Below, in pieces: positions 1 through 11,717 of a stretch of 64,000 nt of DNA; within the stretch, counting starts at the first letter, position 1; each line of letters begins with the position of its first letter. A model generated the notes under the pieces. That model did no database searches and was not told the origin of the DNA. It was given only the letters and a program-made list of their open reading frames with translations. The DNA lies in assembly GCA_963809205.1 (NCBI GenBank), contig CAWEIS010000025.1:434001-498000 (forward strand). The letters run 5' to 3'. This DNA is from DATLLN01 sp963809205. GTDB taxonomy: Bacteria > Actinomycetota > Thermoleophilia > Gaiellales > JAICJC01. The position numbers and the translations under genes were made by a program.

Positions 1-159
1 CGTAGCGGGCGAGGAAGTCGTCGGCCGGATCGAGGAAGCCGATCGCCTCCGTGCGTCGCGGCCCGGCCGGTCCGGGAACTCCCCGAACGGGTCGATCGTC
101 ACCGTCGTGGAGCTCCCGGTGAGCGTGAAGGCGGACTGTCCGTACCAGCGAACCTGCAT
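1..159 (-). CDS. Partial MBL-fold metal-dependent hydrolase, apparently internally deleted
   Basis: An ATG at 159 begins MQVRWYGQSAF...TIDPFG, the N-terminus typical of UPF0173-like metallo-beta-lactamase-fold hydrolases. About 38 codons later the similarity changes frame to GFLDPADDFLARY, which, from memory of the family, belongs at the extreme C-terminus just after the last metal-binding His. The metal-binding core between them is absent. The gene also runs off the left edge. A real internal deletion or a mis-joined contig end are both possible; the product as written would not bind metal. Confidence 0.5.
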   Translation of the reverse strand, partial: MQVRWYGQSAFTLTGSSTTVTIDPFGEFPDRPGRDARRRSASSIRPTTSSPAT

Positions 160-186
160 CGACGATCATTTCTTTACGTGAAAGTC

Positions 187-248
187 AGATTAGCACGCAG
201 ATTATCCATTTGATGGGCACTCTCGCCTGGAGATGCACCTGCTAATCT
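187..248. repeat. 9-bp inverted repeat AGATTAGCA / TGCTAATCT
   Basis: AGATTAGCA at 187-195 is repeated inverted as TGCTAATCT at 240-248, in an AT-richer gap upstream of the MerR start at 287. It is a possible operator for the adjacent MerR regulator, but its 44-base spacing is unlike the usual contiguous MerR dyad, so two half-sites or chance are also possible. Confidence 0.3.
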
Positions 249-286
249 CACAAGCACGTCATTTTTCCCGGATCAGAAGGAGCAGG

Positions 287-736
287 GTGGCAGTCGACAT
301 CGAGAAGTTCAGGATCGGGGAGCTGGCGCGCCGGGTGGGCGCGACGCCCCGCACCGTCCGCTACTACGAGGAGATCGGCCTGCTGCCGGGCGGCGACCGG
401 CCGGAGGGCACGCATCGGCTGTACGACGCGACCGACGAGGCGCGTCTCCGCGACCTGCTGCGGATCCGCGACCTGCTCGGGCTGTCGCTGACCGAGCTGC
501 AGGAGTGGGTGGCGGCAGAGGACGCGCGTGCGCTGCTGCGCGAGCGGTGGAACGCGACGCCGGCGCCTGACGACGGCACGCGGGCCGCGATCATCCGCGA
601 GGCGATCGAGCACATCACCACCCAGCTGGGCGTCGTCCGCTCGCGGCGGACCGCCCTCGAGGATCTGGAGGACGAGCTGGCCGCCAAGCGCCGGCACGTC
701 CGCGACCTGCTGACCGAGTTCGAGCTGAGCGACCCC
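287..736 (+). CDS. MerR-family transcriptional regulator, in frame with downstream MFS transporter
   Basis: The GTG at 287 follows an AAGGAG ribosome site at 277-282. Residues 5-75 form a MerR winged helix-turn-helix (GATPRTVRYYEEIGLLP, then a THRLYD turn), followed by a long dimerisation helix rich in Glu and Arg to about residue 145. No stop codon occurs before the transporter homology starts (GTG 737). The product is therefore either a true MerR-MFS fusion or a regulator whose stop was lost to an indel. A drug- or stress-sensing regulator of the adjacent exporter is the likely role. The effector is unknown; no metal-binding Cys cluster is seen. Confidence 0.7.
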
Positions 737-2487
737 GTGACCGGGGCCGAGCGCAGCGACCGCTACAAGTGGATCGCGCTGTCGAACACGACCTCGGCGA
801 TCCTGATGGCGACGATCAACTCGTCGATCGTGCTGATCGCGCTGCCCGACATCTTCCGCGGCATCAACCTCAACCCGCTCGACGCCCGGCAACACCAGCT
901 ACCTGCTGTGGATGATCATGGGCTTCCTGGTCGTCACCGCCGTGCTGGTGGTCAGCTTCGGCCGGCTCGGCGACATGTACGGCCGGGTGCGCATGTTCAA
1001 CGCTCGGCTTCGCGATCTTCACGGTGTTCTCGATGCTGCTGTCGCTCACCTGGATGGACGGCACGCGCGGCGGCGCTGTGGATGATCGTGATGCGGATCG
1101 TCCAGGGCGTCGGCGGCGCGCTGCTGATCGCGCAACTCGGCCGCGATCCTGACCGACGCGTTCCCGCACGACCAGCGCGGCCTGGCGCTCGGCATCAACG
1201 CGGTCGCCGGCATCGCCGGCTCGTTCATCGGCCTGGTGCTGGGCGGCATCCTCGGCCCGATCGACTGGCGGCTGGTGTTCCTGGTCTCCGTGCCGGTCGG
1301 CCTGTTCGGCACGGTCTGGGCGTACTGGAAGCTGCGAGGAGCGCGGCATCCGCCAGCCGGCCACGCATCGACTGGTGGGGCAACGTCACCTTCGCCGCCG
1401 GGCCTGATCCTGGTCCTGGTCGGCGATCACCTACGGCATCCAGCCGTACGGCGGCCACACGATGGGCTGGACCGAACCCGTAGGTGCTCGGCTCGAGCTG
1501 ATCGGCGGCGCTGGTGCTGCTGGTGGTGTTCGTGTGCGATCGAGCTGCGGGTCGAGCGACCCGATGTTCCGGCTCGGCCTGTTCCGGATCCGCGCGTTCA
1601 CCGCCGGCAACATCGCCAGCCTGCTGGCCTCGCTCGGCCGCGGCGGGCTGATGTTCATGCTGATCATCTGGCTGCAGGGCATCTGGCTGCCGCTGCACGG
1701 CTACAGCTTCGAGCAGACGCCGCTGTGGGCCGGCATCTACATGCTGCCGCTGACGGTCGGCTTCCTGGTCGCCGGGCCGGCGTCCGGCTGGCTGTCCGAC
1801 CGCTTCGGCGCGCGGCCGTTCGCGACCGGCGGCATGCTGATCGCCGCGCTGCGCTTCTTCCTGCTCGAGCTGCTGCCGGTCGACTTCGGCTACTGGCTGG
1901 TTCGCCGCGCTGCTGCTGCTGAACGGGCTCGGCATGGGCCTGTTCGCCTCGCCCAACCAGGCCGGGATCATGAACAGCCTGCCGGCCAACCGGCGCGGCG
2001 TCGGCGCCGGGCATGGCGACGACGTTCCAGAACTCCGCGATGGTGCTCTCGATCGGCATCTTCTTCTCGCTGATGATCGTCGGCCTGGCGGCTCGCTGCC
2101 CGGCGACGATGCAGACGGGCTGGTCGCCCAGGGCGTGCCGCCGCCGACGCGCACCGCGATCTCGCAGCCTGCCGCCGGTCGGCGCTGCTGTTCGCGTCGT
2201 TCCTCGGCTACAACCCGATGCAGGAGCTGCTCGGCCCGTCGCTGCAGCACCTGCGCAACGCCCAGGCCGCCTACCTGACCGGCCGCGAGTTCTTCCCGGG
2301 GCTGATCTCGCAGCCGTTCTCGGACGGGCTGCACGTGGCCTTCGACTTCGCCATCGTCGGCTGCCTGATCGCCGCCGCGGCCTCGTGGTTGCGCGGCGGC
2401 AGCTACGTGCACGGCATGGAGCCCGCCGAGTCGCGCGCGGTCGAGGCCGGCGACGGCGAGCTGGTGCTGGCCGACAGCGGCGACTGA
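737..2487 (+). pseudogene. MFS multidrug transporter (DHA2-like), multiply frameshifted
   Basis: Reassembled across frames, this reads as a 14-TM drug:H+ antiporter: SDRYKWIALSNTTSAILMA at the N-terminus, GRLGDMYGRVRMFN (motif A) and QGVGGALL, then a C-terminal half ending at the TGA at 2487. About a dozen frame changes are needed, mostly single extra bases (for example near 886, 1006, 1068, 1133, 1335, 1405, 1900 and 2010). Protein similarity is preserved on both sides of each, which favours sequencing or assembly error over old decay. As written no intact transporter is made. The upstream MerR domain is probably its regulator. Confidence 0.75.
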
Positions 2488-2558
2488 CGCGTGACACTGC
2501 GCACGGGTCTCTGAGAGAATCGGACGCGCCCGCGCTCACCGTTCCCGGAGGTCGAACC

Positions 2559-3901
2559 ATGGCAACCGCTTCCTCGCTCGCCGCGACGCTCACCGGCACG
2601 CTCCTGGCACCTGAAGACGAGGGCTACGACGCCGCCCGCAGGGTGCACAACGGGCTGATCGACCGCCGGCCCGCGCTGATCGCCCGCTGTGCGGACACCG
2701 ACGACATCGCGGCCGCGGTGCGCTCGCGCGCGCGAGCCGGGCTGGAGATCTCGGTGCGCGGCGGCGGGCACAACGTCGCCGGCCGGGCGGTGGCCGAGGG
2801 CGGCCTGATGATCGACCTGGCCGGGATGCGGGGCGTCGAGGTCGACCCCTCGGCGTCGACGGCCAAGGCTCAGGGCGGCGCGCGCTGGAGCGACGTCAAC
2901 GACGCGGCCGGGGCGCACGGCCTGGCCGTCACCGGGGGCGCCATCTCGACCACCGGGATCGCCGGCTACACGCTGGGCGGCGGGCTGGGCTGGCTGATGT
3001 CCACCCAGGGCCTCGCCTGCGACAACCTGATCGCCGTCGAGCTGGTGACCGCGGACGGCGAGGTGCTGGAGGTGACCGACGAGTCGCATCCCGACCTGAT
3101 GTGGGGTCTGCGCGGCGGCGGCGGGAACTTCGGGGTCGCCGCGTCGCTGACCTACCGGCTGCGGCCGCTGCCGATGGTCGTCGGCGGCCTGATCGCGCAC
3201 CCGTTCGAGGCCGCCGGGGACATGCTGCGGTTCTACCGCGATGCGACGGCGACCTACCCCGACGAGCTGACCTCGTTCGCCGGGCTGGTTCATGCGCCGG
3301 ACGGCTCGGGGATGAAGCTGGCGGCCATGATCGTCTGCCATACCGACCCTTCCCGCGCGGACGCCGATCTGGCGCCGTTCCTGGCTTTCGGCTCGCCGCT
3401 GGTCGCCGAGGTCGGCCCGATGCCCTATCCGGTGATGAACACGCTGATCGATGCGGGGTACCCGGAGGGCGCGCTCAACTACTGGCTGTCCAGCTTCACG
3501 TCGGGCATCTCGGACTCCTTGCTCGACCTGATGATCGAGCGCTTCGCGAGCGTTCCTTCGCCGATGTCGGCGATCCTGCTCGAGCACTTCCACGGCGCGG
3601 TGACCAGGGTGCCGGAGACCGCGACCGCGGTGCCGCACCGCGAGCCCGGCTACAACCTGCTGCTCCCACGGAGTGGATGGATCCGGCCGACACGACCCGC
3701 TGCATCGCCTGGACCAAGGACACCTACGCGGCCTTCTCCGAGCACTTTTCCGGCCGCCGCTGGCTGAACTACCTGGGCGACGACCAGCGCGACGACGCCA
3801 TCCGTGCGGCGTACGGCCCGAACTACGACCGGCTGGTCGACGTCAAGCGGCGCTACGACCCGGAGAACGTCTTCCACCTGAACCACAACATCGCGCCCTG
3901 A
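2559..3901 (+). CDS. FAD-binding BBE-type oxidoreductase (frameshift near 3665)
   Basis: The ATG at 2559 follows a GGAGG site (2547-2551). The N-terminal PCMH FAD-binding fold is clear, with RGGGHNVAGRAV carrying the His that usually binds FAD covalently, and GGGLGWL. The C-terminal berberine-bridge motif YDPENVFHLNHNI ends the protein. One base appears to be missing near 3668 (CTCCC-ACGGAG), so the last ~78 residues lie in another frame (TEWMDPADTTRC). Such enzymes oxidise sugars, alcohols or amines with O2; the substrate cannot be read from sequence. About 447 residues when repaired, normal for the family. Confidence 0.8.
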
Positions 3902-3921
3902 ACCCGGCCGGAGGGCCGGGA

Positions 3922-3927
3922 TAGGAT
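3922..3927 (+). promoter_or_regulatory. TANNNT -10 box (TAGGAT), leaderless start
   Basis: TAGGAT lies 6 bases before the GTG at 3934 with no ribosome site between, the spacing expected if transcription starts at the start codon. Confidence 0.5.
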
Positions 3928-3933
3928 CGCGGC

Positions 3934-4240
3934 GTGCTGGAGCTGCGACCGAACTGCGAGCGCTGCGACGCCGACCTGCCGCCGGCCGCCGACGCGCGGA
4001 TCTGCACGCTACGAGTGCACGTTCTGCCCGGACTGCGCCGAGAACCACCTGCTGAACGTGTGCCCGAACTGCGGCGGCGGCTTCGTCCCGCGGCCGATCC
4101 GGCCGGCCGCCGCATACCGCGAGGGCACCGGCCTGGTGAACGACCCGCCGGGCACCCGGCGCCGCTCGTCGGGGTACTCCGAGCAGGAGATCGCCGACCT
4201 GGTGTCGCGTCTCCGGGCCGTCGACCCTGCGGATCGCTAA
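3934..4240 (+). CDS. DUF1272 domain zinc-ribbon protein (frameshift near 4010)
   Basis: The repaired sequence reads MLELRPNCERCDADLPP...ARIC, TYECTFCPDCAENHL, then VCPNCGGGFVPRP: the Cys pattern of DUF1272, a small predicted zinc-binding protein of unknown function. An extra C near 4010 shifts the frame between ICT and YECTFC. The C-terminal extension (YSEQEIADLVSRL) is longer than the usual ~75 residues, about 102 in all. It starts at a leaderless-type GTG and ends 38 bases before the formate dehydrogenase start. A link to that operon is possible but unproven. Confidence 0.7.
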
Positions 4241-4269
4241 AATTTGCCTACCCTGAACGAAGGGAGGTG
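4238..4269 (+). promoter_or_regulatory. Putative -10 (TAAAAT) and ribosome site of the formate dehydrogenase operon
   Basis: TAAAAT at 4238-4243 overlaps the TAA stop of the preceding gene and is followed by a short leader with the strong ribosome site AGGGAGGT (4261-4268), 10 bases before ATG 4279. Unlike most transcription units here, this one appears to be leadered. Confidence 0.4.
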
Positions 4270-4278
4270 ATGGACGCG

Positions 4279-6230
4279 ATGGCAAGGAGAAAGCGACTGA
4301 CCCGGCTGACCGAGCCGCTGGTGCGCGAGAACGGCGTGCTGCGGCCGGCGACCTGGGACGAGGCGCTCGACCGCGCCGCGGAGGGTTTCCGCGAGGCGGT
4401 CGCAGCCCACGGGCCGAACTCGTTCGGCTTGTTCAGCTGCTCGAAGGCGACGAACGAGGTGAACTTCATGACGCAGAAGTTCGCCCGGGTCGCCATCGGC
4501 ACGAACAACATCGACAGCTGCAACCGGACCTGACACGCACCTAGCGTCGTCGGTCTGGCGACGGTGTTCGGGGCCGGGGGCGGCACGAGTTCCTACCAGG
4601 AGGTCGAGGAGACCGATCTGATCTTCCTGTGGGGCTCGAACGCCCGTGAAACCCATCCGATCTTCTTCCATCACGTCCTCAAGGCCGTGAACAACGGCGC
4701 ACGCCTGTACGTCGTCGATCCGCGGCGGACCGGCTCGGCCCAGTGGGCCGACGGCTGGTTCGGCATCGACGTCGGCACCGACATCGCGCTGTCGAACACG
4801 ATGGCGCGCGAGATCATCCACGCCGGCCTCGCACAACCGCGAGTTCATCGAGCGGGCGACCACCGGGTTCGAGGAGTACGCGGCCAGCGTCGAGGAGTGG
4901 ACGCTCGAGCGCGGCGAGCGCGAGACCGGCGTCCCCGCCGACCTGATCCGCGAGGCCGCGCACGCCTACGCCAACGCCGACCGGGCGATGATCTGCTGGA
5001 CGCTCGGCATCACCGAGCACCACAACGCGGTCGACAACGTCTTCTGCCTGATCAACCTGGCGCTGCTGACCGGCCACGTCGGCCGCTACGGCTCGGGCCT
5101 GAACCCGCTGCGCGGCCAGAACAACGTCCAGGGCGGCGGCGACATGGGGGCGATCCCGAACAAGCTGCCGGGCTTCCAGGACATCGAGCGCGACGGCGAG
5201 GCGCGGACGCGCTTCGAGCAGGCCTGGGGCGTCACCATCCAGCCGAAGTACGGCTGGCACCTGACGCAGATGTTCGCGGCGATGGAGCGCGGCGAGCTGC
5301 GGACGCTCTACGTGGTCGGCGAGAACCCGGCGCAGTCCGAGGCCGACGCCAAGCACACGATGCACCTGCTGGAGGGCCTCGACCACATCGTCGTCCAGGA
5401 CATCTTCCTGACGCGCACCGCCGAGCTCGCCCACGTCGTGCTGCCGGCGTCGGCCAGCTGGTGCGAGTCCGAGGGCACCGTCACCAACAGCGAGCGCCGC
5501 GTCCAGCGCGTGCGCCGCGCGCTCGACCCGCCGGGCCAGGCGTGGGACGACATCGAGATCATGTGCCAGCTCGCCGCCCGCCTTGGCCACGACTGGGGTA
5601 GCCCGACGTCCGAGCAGGTGTGGGACGAGCTGCGCTCGCTGTCGCCGATGCACGCCGGCATGGCGTACAGCCGGCTCGAGGAGCTGGGCGGCATCCAGTG
5701 GCCCTGCGCCGACGAGCAGGACCCCGGCGCGCAGTTCCTGCACGGCCGGCTGTGGGCGGAGCCGTTCGCGGGCCCGCCGGCGCCGTTCAATGTGGTCGAG
5801 CACGAGCTGCCGGTCGACGAGCTGGACGACGACTTCCCGATCCGCCTGACCACGGGCCGCCGGCTGGACTCCTACAACACCGGCGTGCAGAGCGGCGGCT
5901 ACAGCTCGCCGCTGCGGCGCGGCGAGACGCTCGACCTGTCGCCCGAGGACTGCGAGCGGCTCGGGCGTCGTCGACGGCGAGGAGGTGCGGATCAGCTCGC
6001 GCCGCGGCTCGGTCACCGCCCCCGTACGGACCGACGATTCGCTGCGCCCCGGTCTCGCCTTCATGACCCTTCACTTCCCGGACGAGGTGGAGACCAACGT
6101 GCTGACCATCGAGGCGACCGATCCCAAGTCGGGCACGGCCGAGTTCAAGGCGGCCGCGATCCGGGTCGAGAAGCTGCCGCTGGCCCAGCCCCAGGAGCAG
6201 GCGGGCGGCGTCGCGGTGCCGGCGAGGTAG
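4279..6230 (+). CDS. fdhA: Formate dehydrogenase catalytic subunit (C-terminal part), predicted selenoprotein (TGA-Sec at 4531)
   Basis: Molybdopterin-dependent formate oxidation subunit. The N-terminus (LTRLTEPLVRENG, ATWDEAL) aligns with E. coli FdhF only from about residue 50 onward, so the CxxCxxxC Fe4S4 domain is missing here; it is found at the end of the gene at 8091. Codon 85 is an in-frame TGA (4531-4533) in NNIDSCNRT-U-HAPSVVGL, exactly where FdhF has Sec140 or other FDHs have Cys, followed by the catalytic His. The partner Arg is in PLRGQNNVQGGGDMGA. Homology continues in the same frame after TGA. Two extra bases break the frame near 4837 (LA-NREFIERATTGFEEY) and 5965 (ERLG-VVDGEE). 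The molydop-binding C-terminal domain ends at TAG 6230. The ATG at 4270 is an alternative start but too close to the ribosome site. Confidence 0.85.
4538..4566 (+). promoter_or_regulatory. bSECIS-like hairpin downstream of the in-frame TGA
   Basis: CGTCGTC (4545-4551) pairs with GGCGACG (4557-4563; one G-U pair), leaving the loop GGTCT (4552-4556); CAC 4538-4540 and GTG 4564-4566 can extend the stem past a bulge. In E. coli fdhF the SelB-recognised loop GGUCU begins 18 bases after UGA; here the same loop begins exactly 18 bases after the TGA. This strongly supports selenocysteine insertion. Part of the similarity follows from the conserved Gly-Leu codons GGT CTG. Confidence 0.7.
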
Positions 6231-6233
6231 TCT
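6228..6233 (+). promoter_or_regulatory. TANNNT -10 box (TAGTCT), leaderless start
   Basis: TAGTCT overlaps the fdhA stop TAG and lies 6 bases before ATG 6240, giving a possible internal promoter for the electron-transfer subunits. Confidence 0.45.
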
Positions 6234-6239
6234 CGGCTC

Positions 6240-8090
<1,851 letters not shown>

Positions 8091-8094
<4 letters not shown>

Positions 8095-9028
8095 GCGTCG
8101 TCCCCGTCACCATCCGCCGCACCGTCGAGCTCGAGATCGACGGCGAGAAGGTGCGCGTCCCGGAGGGCTCGACGATCCTCGACGCCTGCCGCGGGCGGGG
8201 CGACGAGATCCCGACCCTCTGCTACGGCGAGACGCTGACGCCCGGTCAACGCCTGCCGCGTGTGCGTGGTCGAGGTCGAGGGCTCGCGGGTGCTGGTGCC
8301 GTCGTGCGCGCGCAAGGCCGAGGACGGCATGGTGGTGCAAGACCGACTCCGAGCGCGTCCGCCACAGCCGCAAGATGGTGCTCGAGTTCCTGGGGTCGAG
8401 CGTCGACCTGTCGACCACCCCGGACGCCGAGCGCTGGTCGCGGGACTACGGCGCGCGCCCCGAGCGCTACGGGCCGCCGGCGCCGCCCGCCGCTGCCGGC
8501 GAGCGCGACCACGCCCAGGCCGGGCACCACCACGCCGGCGACGGCCAGACCGCGGCCACCGTCGCCCAGCCGGTCAAGATCGACAACGAGATCTACGTCC
8601 GCGACTACTCGAAGTGCATCCTCTGCTACAAGTGCGTCGAGGGCTGCGGCACGGACTGGCAGAACACGTTCGCGATCGCGGTCGCCGGCCGCGGGTTCGA
8701 CGCGCGGATCGCGACCGAGTTCGCGACGCCGCTGCCCGAGTCGGCCTGCGTCTACTGCGGCAACTGCATCGCGGTGTGCCCGACCGGCGCGCTGATGTTC
8801 AAGAGCGAGTACGACATGCGCGAGGACGGCACGTGGGACGAGGACGCCCAGACCGTCACCGAGACCATCTGCTCGTACTGCGGCGTCGGCTGCAGCCTCG
8901 AGCTGCACGTGCAGGACAACGAGATCGTCAAGGTCACGTCGCCGCTGGATCACAGCGTCACGCACGGCAACCTGTGCGTGAAGGGCCGGTTCGGCTACCA
9001 GTACGTGCAGAACCGCGCCGAGGAGTAG
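8091..9028 (+). CDS. NuoG-like iron-sulfur subunit carrying the Mo-enzyme Fe4S4 domain of formate dehydrogenase
   Basis: Domains in order: N-terminal plant-type 2Fe-2S ferredoxin (CYGETL..., NACRVC, PSC); a His-rich linker (HAQAGHHHAGD); a bacterial ferredoxin pair (CILCYKCVEGC and CVYCGNCIAVCP); then ICSYCGVGCSLEL...GNLCVKGRFGYQYV, the CxxCxxxC-x26-C Fe4S4 domain normally at the N-terminus of the formate dehydrogenase catalytic chain. The protein stops right after it, matching the point where the upstream fdhA begins. Extra bases near 8247 and 8341 shift the frame (TPVNACRV; VVQTDSERV). About 311 residues when repaired. Together with fdhA it completes one FdhF-like polypeptide in two pieces. 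Confidence 0.85.
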
Positions 9029-9030
9029 GC

Positions 9031-9924
9031 GTGTCCGAGGCCCTCGACCGCCTGACCGACGAGCCCGCGCCCAAGCGGCCGCAGAGCACGTCGCGGGTCA
9101 CCGTGGTCACGGTCGAGGACGGCACGCGCCGGCGCCACGGGGACCGGGTTGCCACCGAGGAGCCGATGGAGATCCGGGTCGAAGGCCCCGGCATGGAGCA
9201 GCGCAACGTCGCGGTCACGATGCGCACGCCGGGCAACGACTTCGAGCTGGCCGTCGGCTTTCTGCATACCGAGGGCATGATCTCGGGCGCCGGCGACGTC
9301 GCGACCGTCCGCTACTGCGCGGTGCCCCGTGAGGAGCAGCACTACAACGTCGTCAGCGTCGCGGTGACGCGCGCGCTGGACGTCCTGCCCGAGCGCAACT
9401 TCTACGCGACGTCCAGCTGCGGGATCTGCGGCAAGGCATCGCTCGAGGCGATCGAGGTGCGCTGCGCGCCGGTTGCCGACGGCCTGACGGTGACGCCAGA
9501 GGCGGTCATCGGCATGCCGGACGCGCTGCGCGCGGCCCAGCGCGTGTTCGAGCGCACCGGCGGGTTGCACGCGGCCGCGCTGTTCCAGCCGTCCGGCGAG
9601 CTGGTCGAGGTGCGCGAGGACGTCGGCCGCCACAACGCCGTCGACAAGCTGGTCGGGTCGGAGCTGCTGGCCGGCCGGCTGCCGCTGTCCGACCGGGTGA
9701 TGATGGTGTCCGGCCGGACGAGCTTCGAGATCGTCCAGAAGGCGGCGACCGCCGGCATCCCCGTGGTCTGCGCGGTGTCGGCCCCGTCCAGCCTGGCCGT
9801 CGACGCGGCCCGCTCATTCGGCATCACCCTGATCGGCTTCCTCCGCGGCACCCGCTTCAACGTCTACACCCGGCCCGACCGGGTGGAGTGGATTGCTCCA
9901 GATTTGCGCATCAGCGGGGAGTGA
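9031..9924 (+). CDS. fdhD: FdhD, sulfurtransferase for formate dehydrogenase molybdenum cofactor
   Basis: FdhD passes sulfur from a cysteine desulfurase to the Mo-bis-MGD cofactor before insertion into formate dehydrogenase. The ~297-residue protein shows TPGNDFELAVGFLHTEG, the conserved CxxC sulfur-carrying loop in TSSCGICGKAS, REDVGRHNAVDKLVG and SGRTSFEIVQKA, all family signatures. GTG 9031 begins two bases after the preceding stop, so it is the last gene of the formate dehydrogenase operon. Its presence supports an active molybdenum or tungsten enzyme. No frameshift is needed. Confidence 0.95.
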   Translation: MSEALDRLTDEPAPKRPQSTSRVTVVTVEDGTRRRHGDRVATEEPMEIRVEGPGMEQRNVAVTMRTPGNDFELAVGFLHTEGMISGAGDVATVRYCAVPREEQHYNVVSVAVTRALDVLPERNFYATSSCGICGKASLEAIEVRCAPVADGLTVTPEAVIGMPDALRAAQRVFERTGGLHAAALFQPSGELVEVREDVGRHNAVDKLVGSELLAGRLPLSDRVMMVSGRTSFEIVQKAATAGIPVVCAVSAPSSLAVDAARSFGITLIGFLRGTRFNVYTRPDRVEWIAPDLRISGE

Positions 9925-9944
9925 ACGATGATCGCTCTCCCGTT

Positions 9945-11018
9945 ATGCGCATTCTGTACGGCGTCAACGGCGAGGGCCTGGGGCACGCCACCCGGTCCCG
10001 GGTCGTCATCCGGCATCTGCTCAGTGCCGGGCACGAGGTCAAGGCCGCTGCCTCTGGCCGCGCTTTTCCGTACCTGAGCCAGTACCTCCCCGACGTGGAG
10101 GAGATCTGGGGCCTCAGCTTCGTGCTCGAGCAGGGCCGCGTCGACACCTGGAAGACGCTGGTCAAGAACGTCGCAGGGGCGGCACGCATGGGATCCCCGG
10201 TGACTGGCACCACGGTGCGCAGATTGCGAAGGGGTACGCGCCCGATCTGGTGATCACCGACTTCGAGGGTTTCGCGTACTTGTTCGCGCGGATGCACCGG
10301 ATCTCCGTAATCAGTGTGGGCAACATCCAGATGGTCGACCGCTGCGTGCACGATGCGCAGCTGCTGCGCGGGCTGCGCAGGGACTACCTCGCCGCCCGCT
10401 CGTTCGTGCGGATGAAGCTGCCGCACGCGCAGCACTACCTGGTCACGACGTTCTTCTGGCCCCCGCTGCGCAAGCGCCGGACGACGCTCGTGCCGTCGCT
10501 GCTGCGGCCCGAGATCCTGGCGGCGGCGCCGGAGAACGGCGACCACCTGCTGGTCTACGGCCGGATCAGCCAGAAGTCGATCGATGCCATCCACGCCAGC
10601 GGCGTGACGGCGCACCTGTACGGCGGGCGGGACGACCTGATCGCCGACGAACGCGATGGCAACCTGGTGTTCCGGCCGTTCGCCAACGAGGCGTTCGTCG
10701 ACGACCTGCGCACCTGCCGCGGCGTGGTCGGGTCGGCCGGGTTCTCGCTGATGAGCGAGGCGGTCTACCTGCACAAGCCGATGCTGGCGCTGCCGCTGGC
10801 CGGCCAGTTCGAGCAGGAGATGAACGGCCGCTATCTGGAGCGGCTGGGGTACGGCACGGTCGAGACCGCGCTGGACGAGGCCGGCGCTGGAACGCTTCCT
10901 GGCGCGCGAGCCGCTGCACGTCGAGGCGCTCTCCGGCTATCAGCAGGACGGTAACGATGTCGCGCTCGAGCTGGTCGATCGGACGCTCGCCGAGCTGGCG
11001 CAGAAGGCGGTCGTGTGA
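9945..11018 (+). CDS. MJ1255/GT28-like glycosyltransferase (frameshifts near 10190 and 10885)
   Basis: The protein starts MRILYGVNGEGLGHATRSR, the nucleotide-sugar transferase N-terminus of the MJ1255/VC2487 family related to MurG/GT28. VITDFEG and a C-terminal donor-site region (VVGSAGFSLMSEAVYLHKPMLALP) follow. Two single-base insertions split it near 10190 (AAR-GIPGDWHHGAQ) and 10885 (EA-ALERFLAREP). About 357 residues when repaired. It is first of six genes that overlap stop-to-start through 15300, pointing to a co-translated cell-envelope or glycolipid operon. Acceptor and sugar cannot be told from sequence. Confidence 0.78.
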
Positions 11019-11717
11019 ACGACCTCGAGGTCGGCCGGACGCTGCTGCTGTTCGCGTGGGGGCTGGGGCTCGCCGGCATCGAGATCGAGATCGAGGGCGC
11101 GCTACGGCTGGGCCGAGCGCCTGCCCACCTGGTACCTCAAGCGCGGGTCGGTGGGCGCCGTCTACGGCCTGGCCATGAGCGGGCGGCCGCTGACCGGCTA
11201 CCACGTGTTCGCGTTCGTGATCCCGCTGCTCGTGCTGCACCTGCCGTTCGTGTCGGGCATCGACTGGTCGCTGGCCGGCGAGCTGGTCACCATCGGCACC
11301 TACTTCGCGCTGGCCGTGGTCTGGGACTACCTGTGGTTCGTGCTCAACCCCGCGTACACGGTGCGCCGCTTCCGCAAGGGCTCGGTCTGGTGGTTCGAGA
11401 AGCCGTGGATCGGCCCGTTCCCGATCGACTACTACTCGGGCGTCGCGCTGTGCATCGCGCTCAGCGCGCTGGGCGCCTGGTCGGCCGGCAGCGCCGACGT
11501 GCTGTACCGCCAGCTGTGGATGCTGGCCGGGTTCGCCGTGCTGATCGGGCTCGCGGTGCTGGTCGCGCCGCTGTACCACCGCTGGTACCGGCACATGCGG
11601 CGCACGGGCGCCGACGACCGTGCCGCGACGAGCACGTATCCGGCGCCCGCGCCGGACGAGGTCTGGTCGGGGGGAACGCCCGACCTTCATCCGCTGGAGG
11701 AAGGGAGCACGCAGTGA
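11015..11717 (+). CDS. Conserved membrane protein, unknown function (frameshift near 11100)
   Basis: It starts at GTG 11015 overlapping the previous stop (GTGA). The repaired product is about 234 residues with four or five predicted membrane segments (around HVFAFVIPLLVLHLPFV, VTIGTYFALAVVWDYLWFV, GVALCIALSALGAW and LAGFAVLIGLAVLVAPLY) and a charged Pro-rich C-terminal tail. An extra G near 11100 breaks the frame (IEG-RYGWAERLP). I do not recognise the family. Its position between a glycosyltransferase and a polysaccharide deacetylase suggests an envelope role. Confidence 0.65.

Noticed and set aside
4531..4533. TGA as a simple nonsense or sequencing error
   Set aside because: Considered seriously because indels are common nearby, but those are insertions; the catalytic position, uninterrupted frame and correctly spaced hairpin favour recoding.
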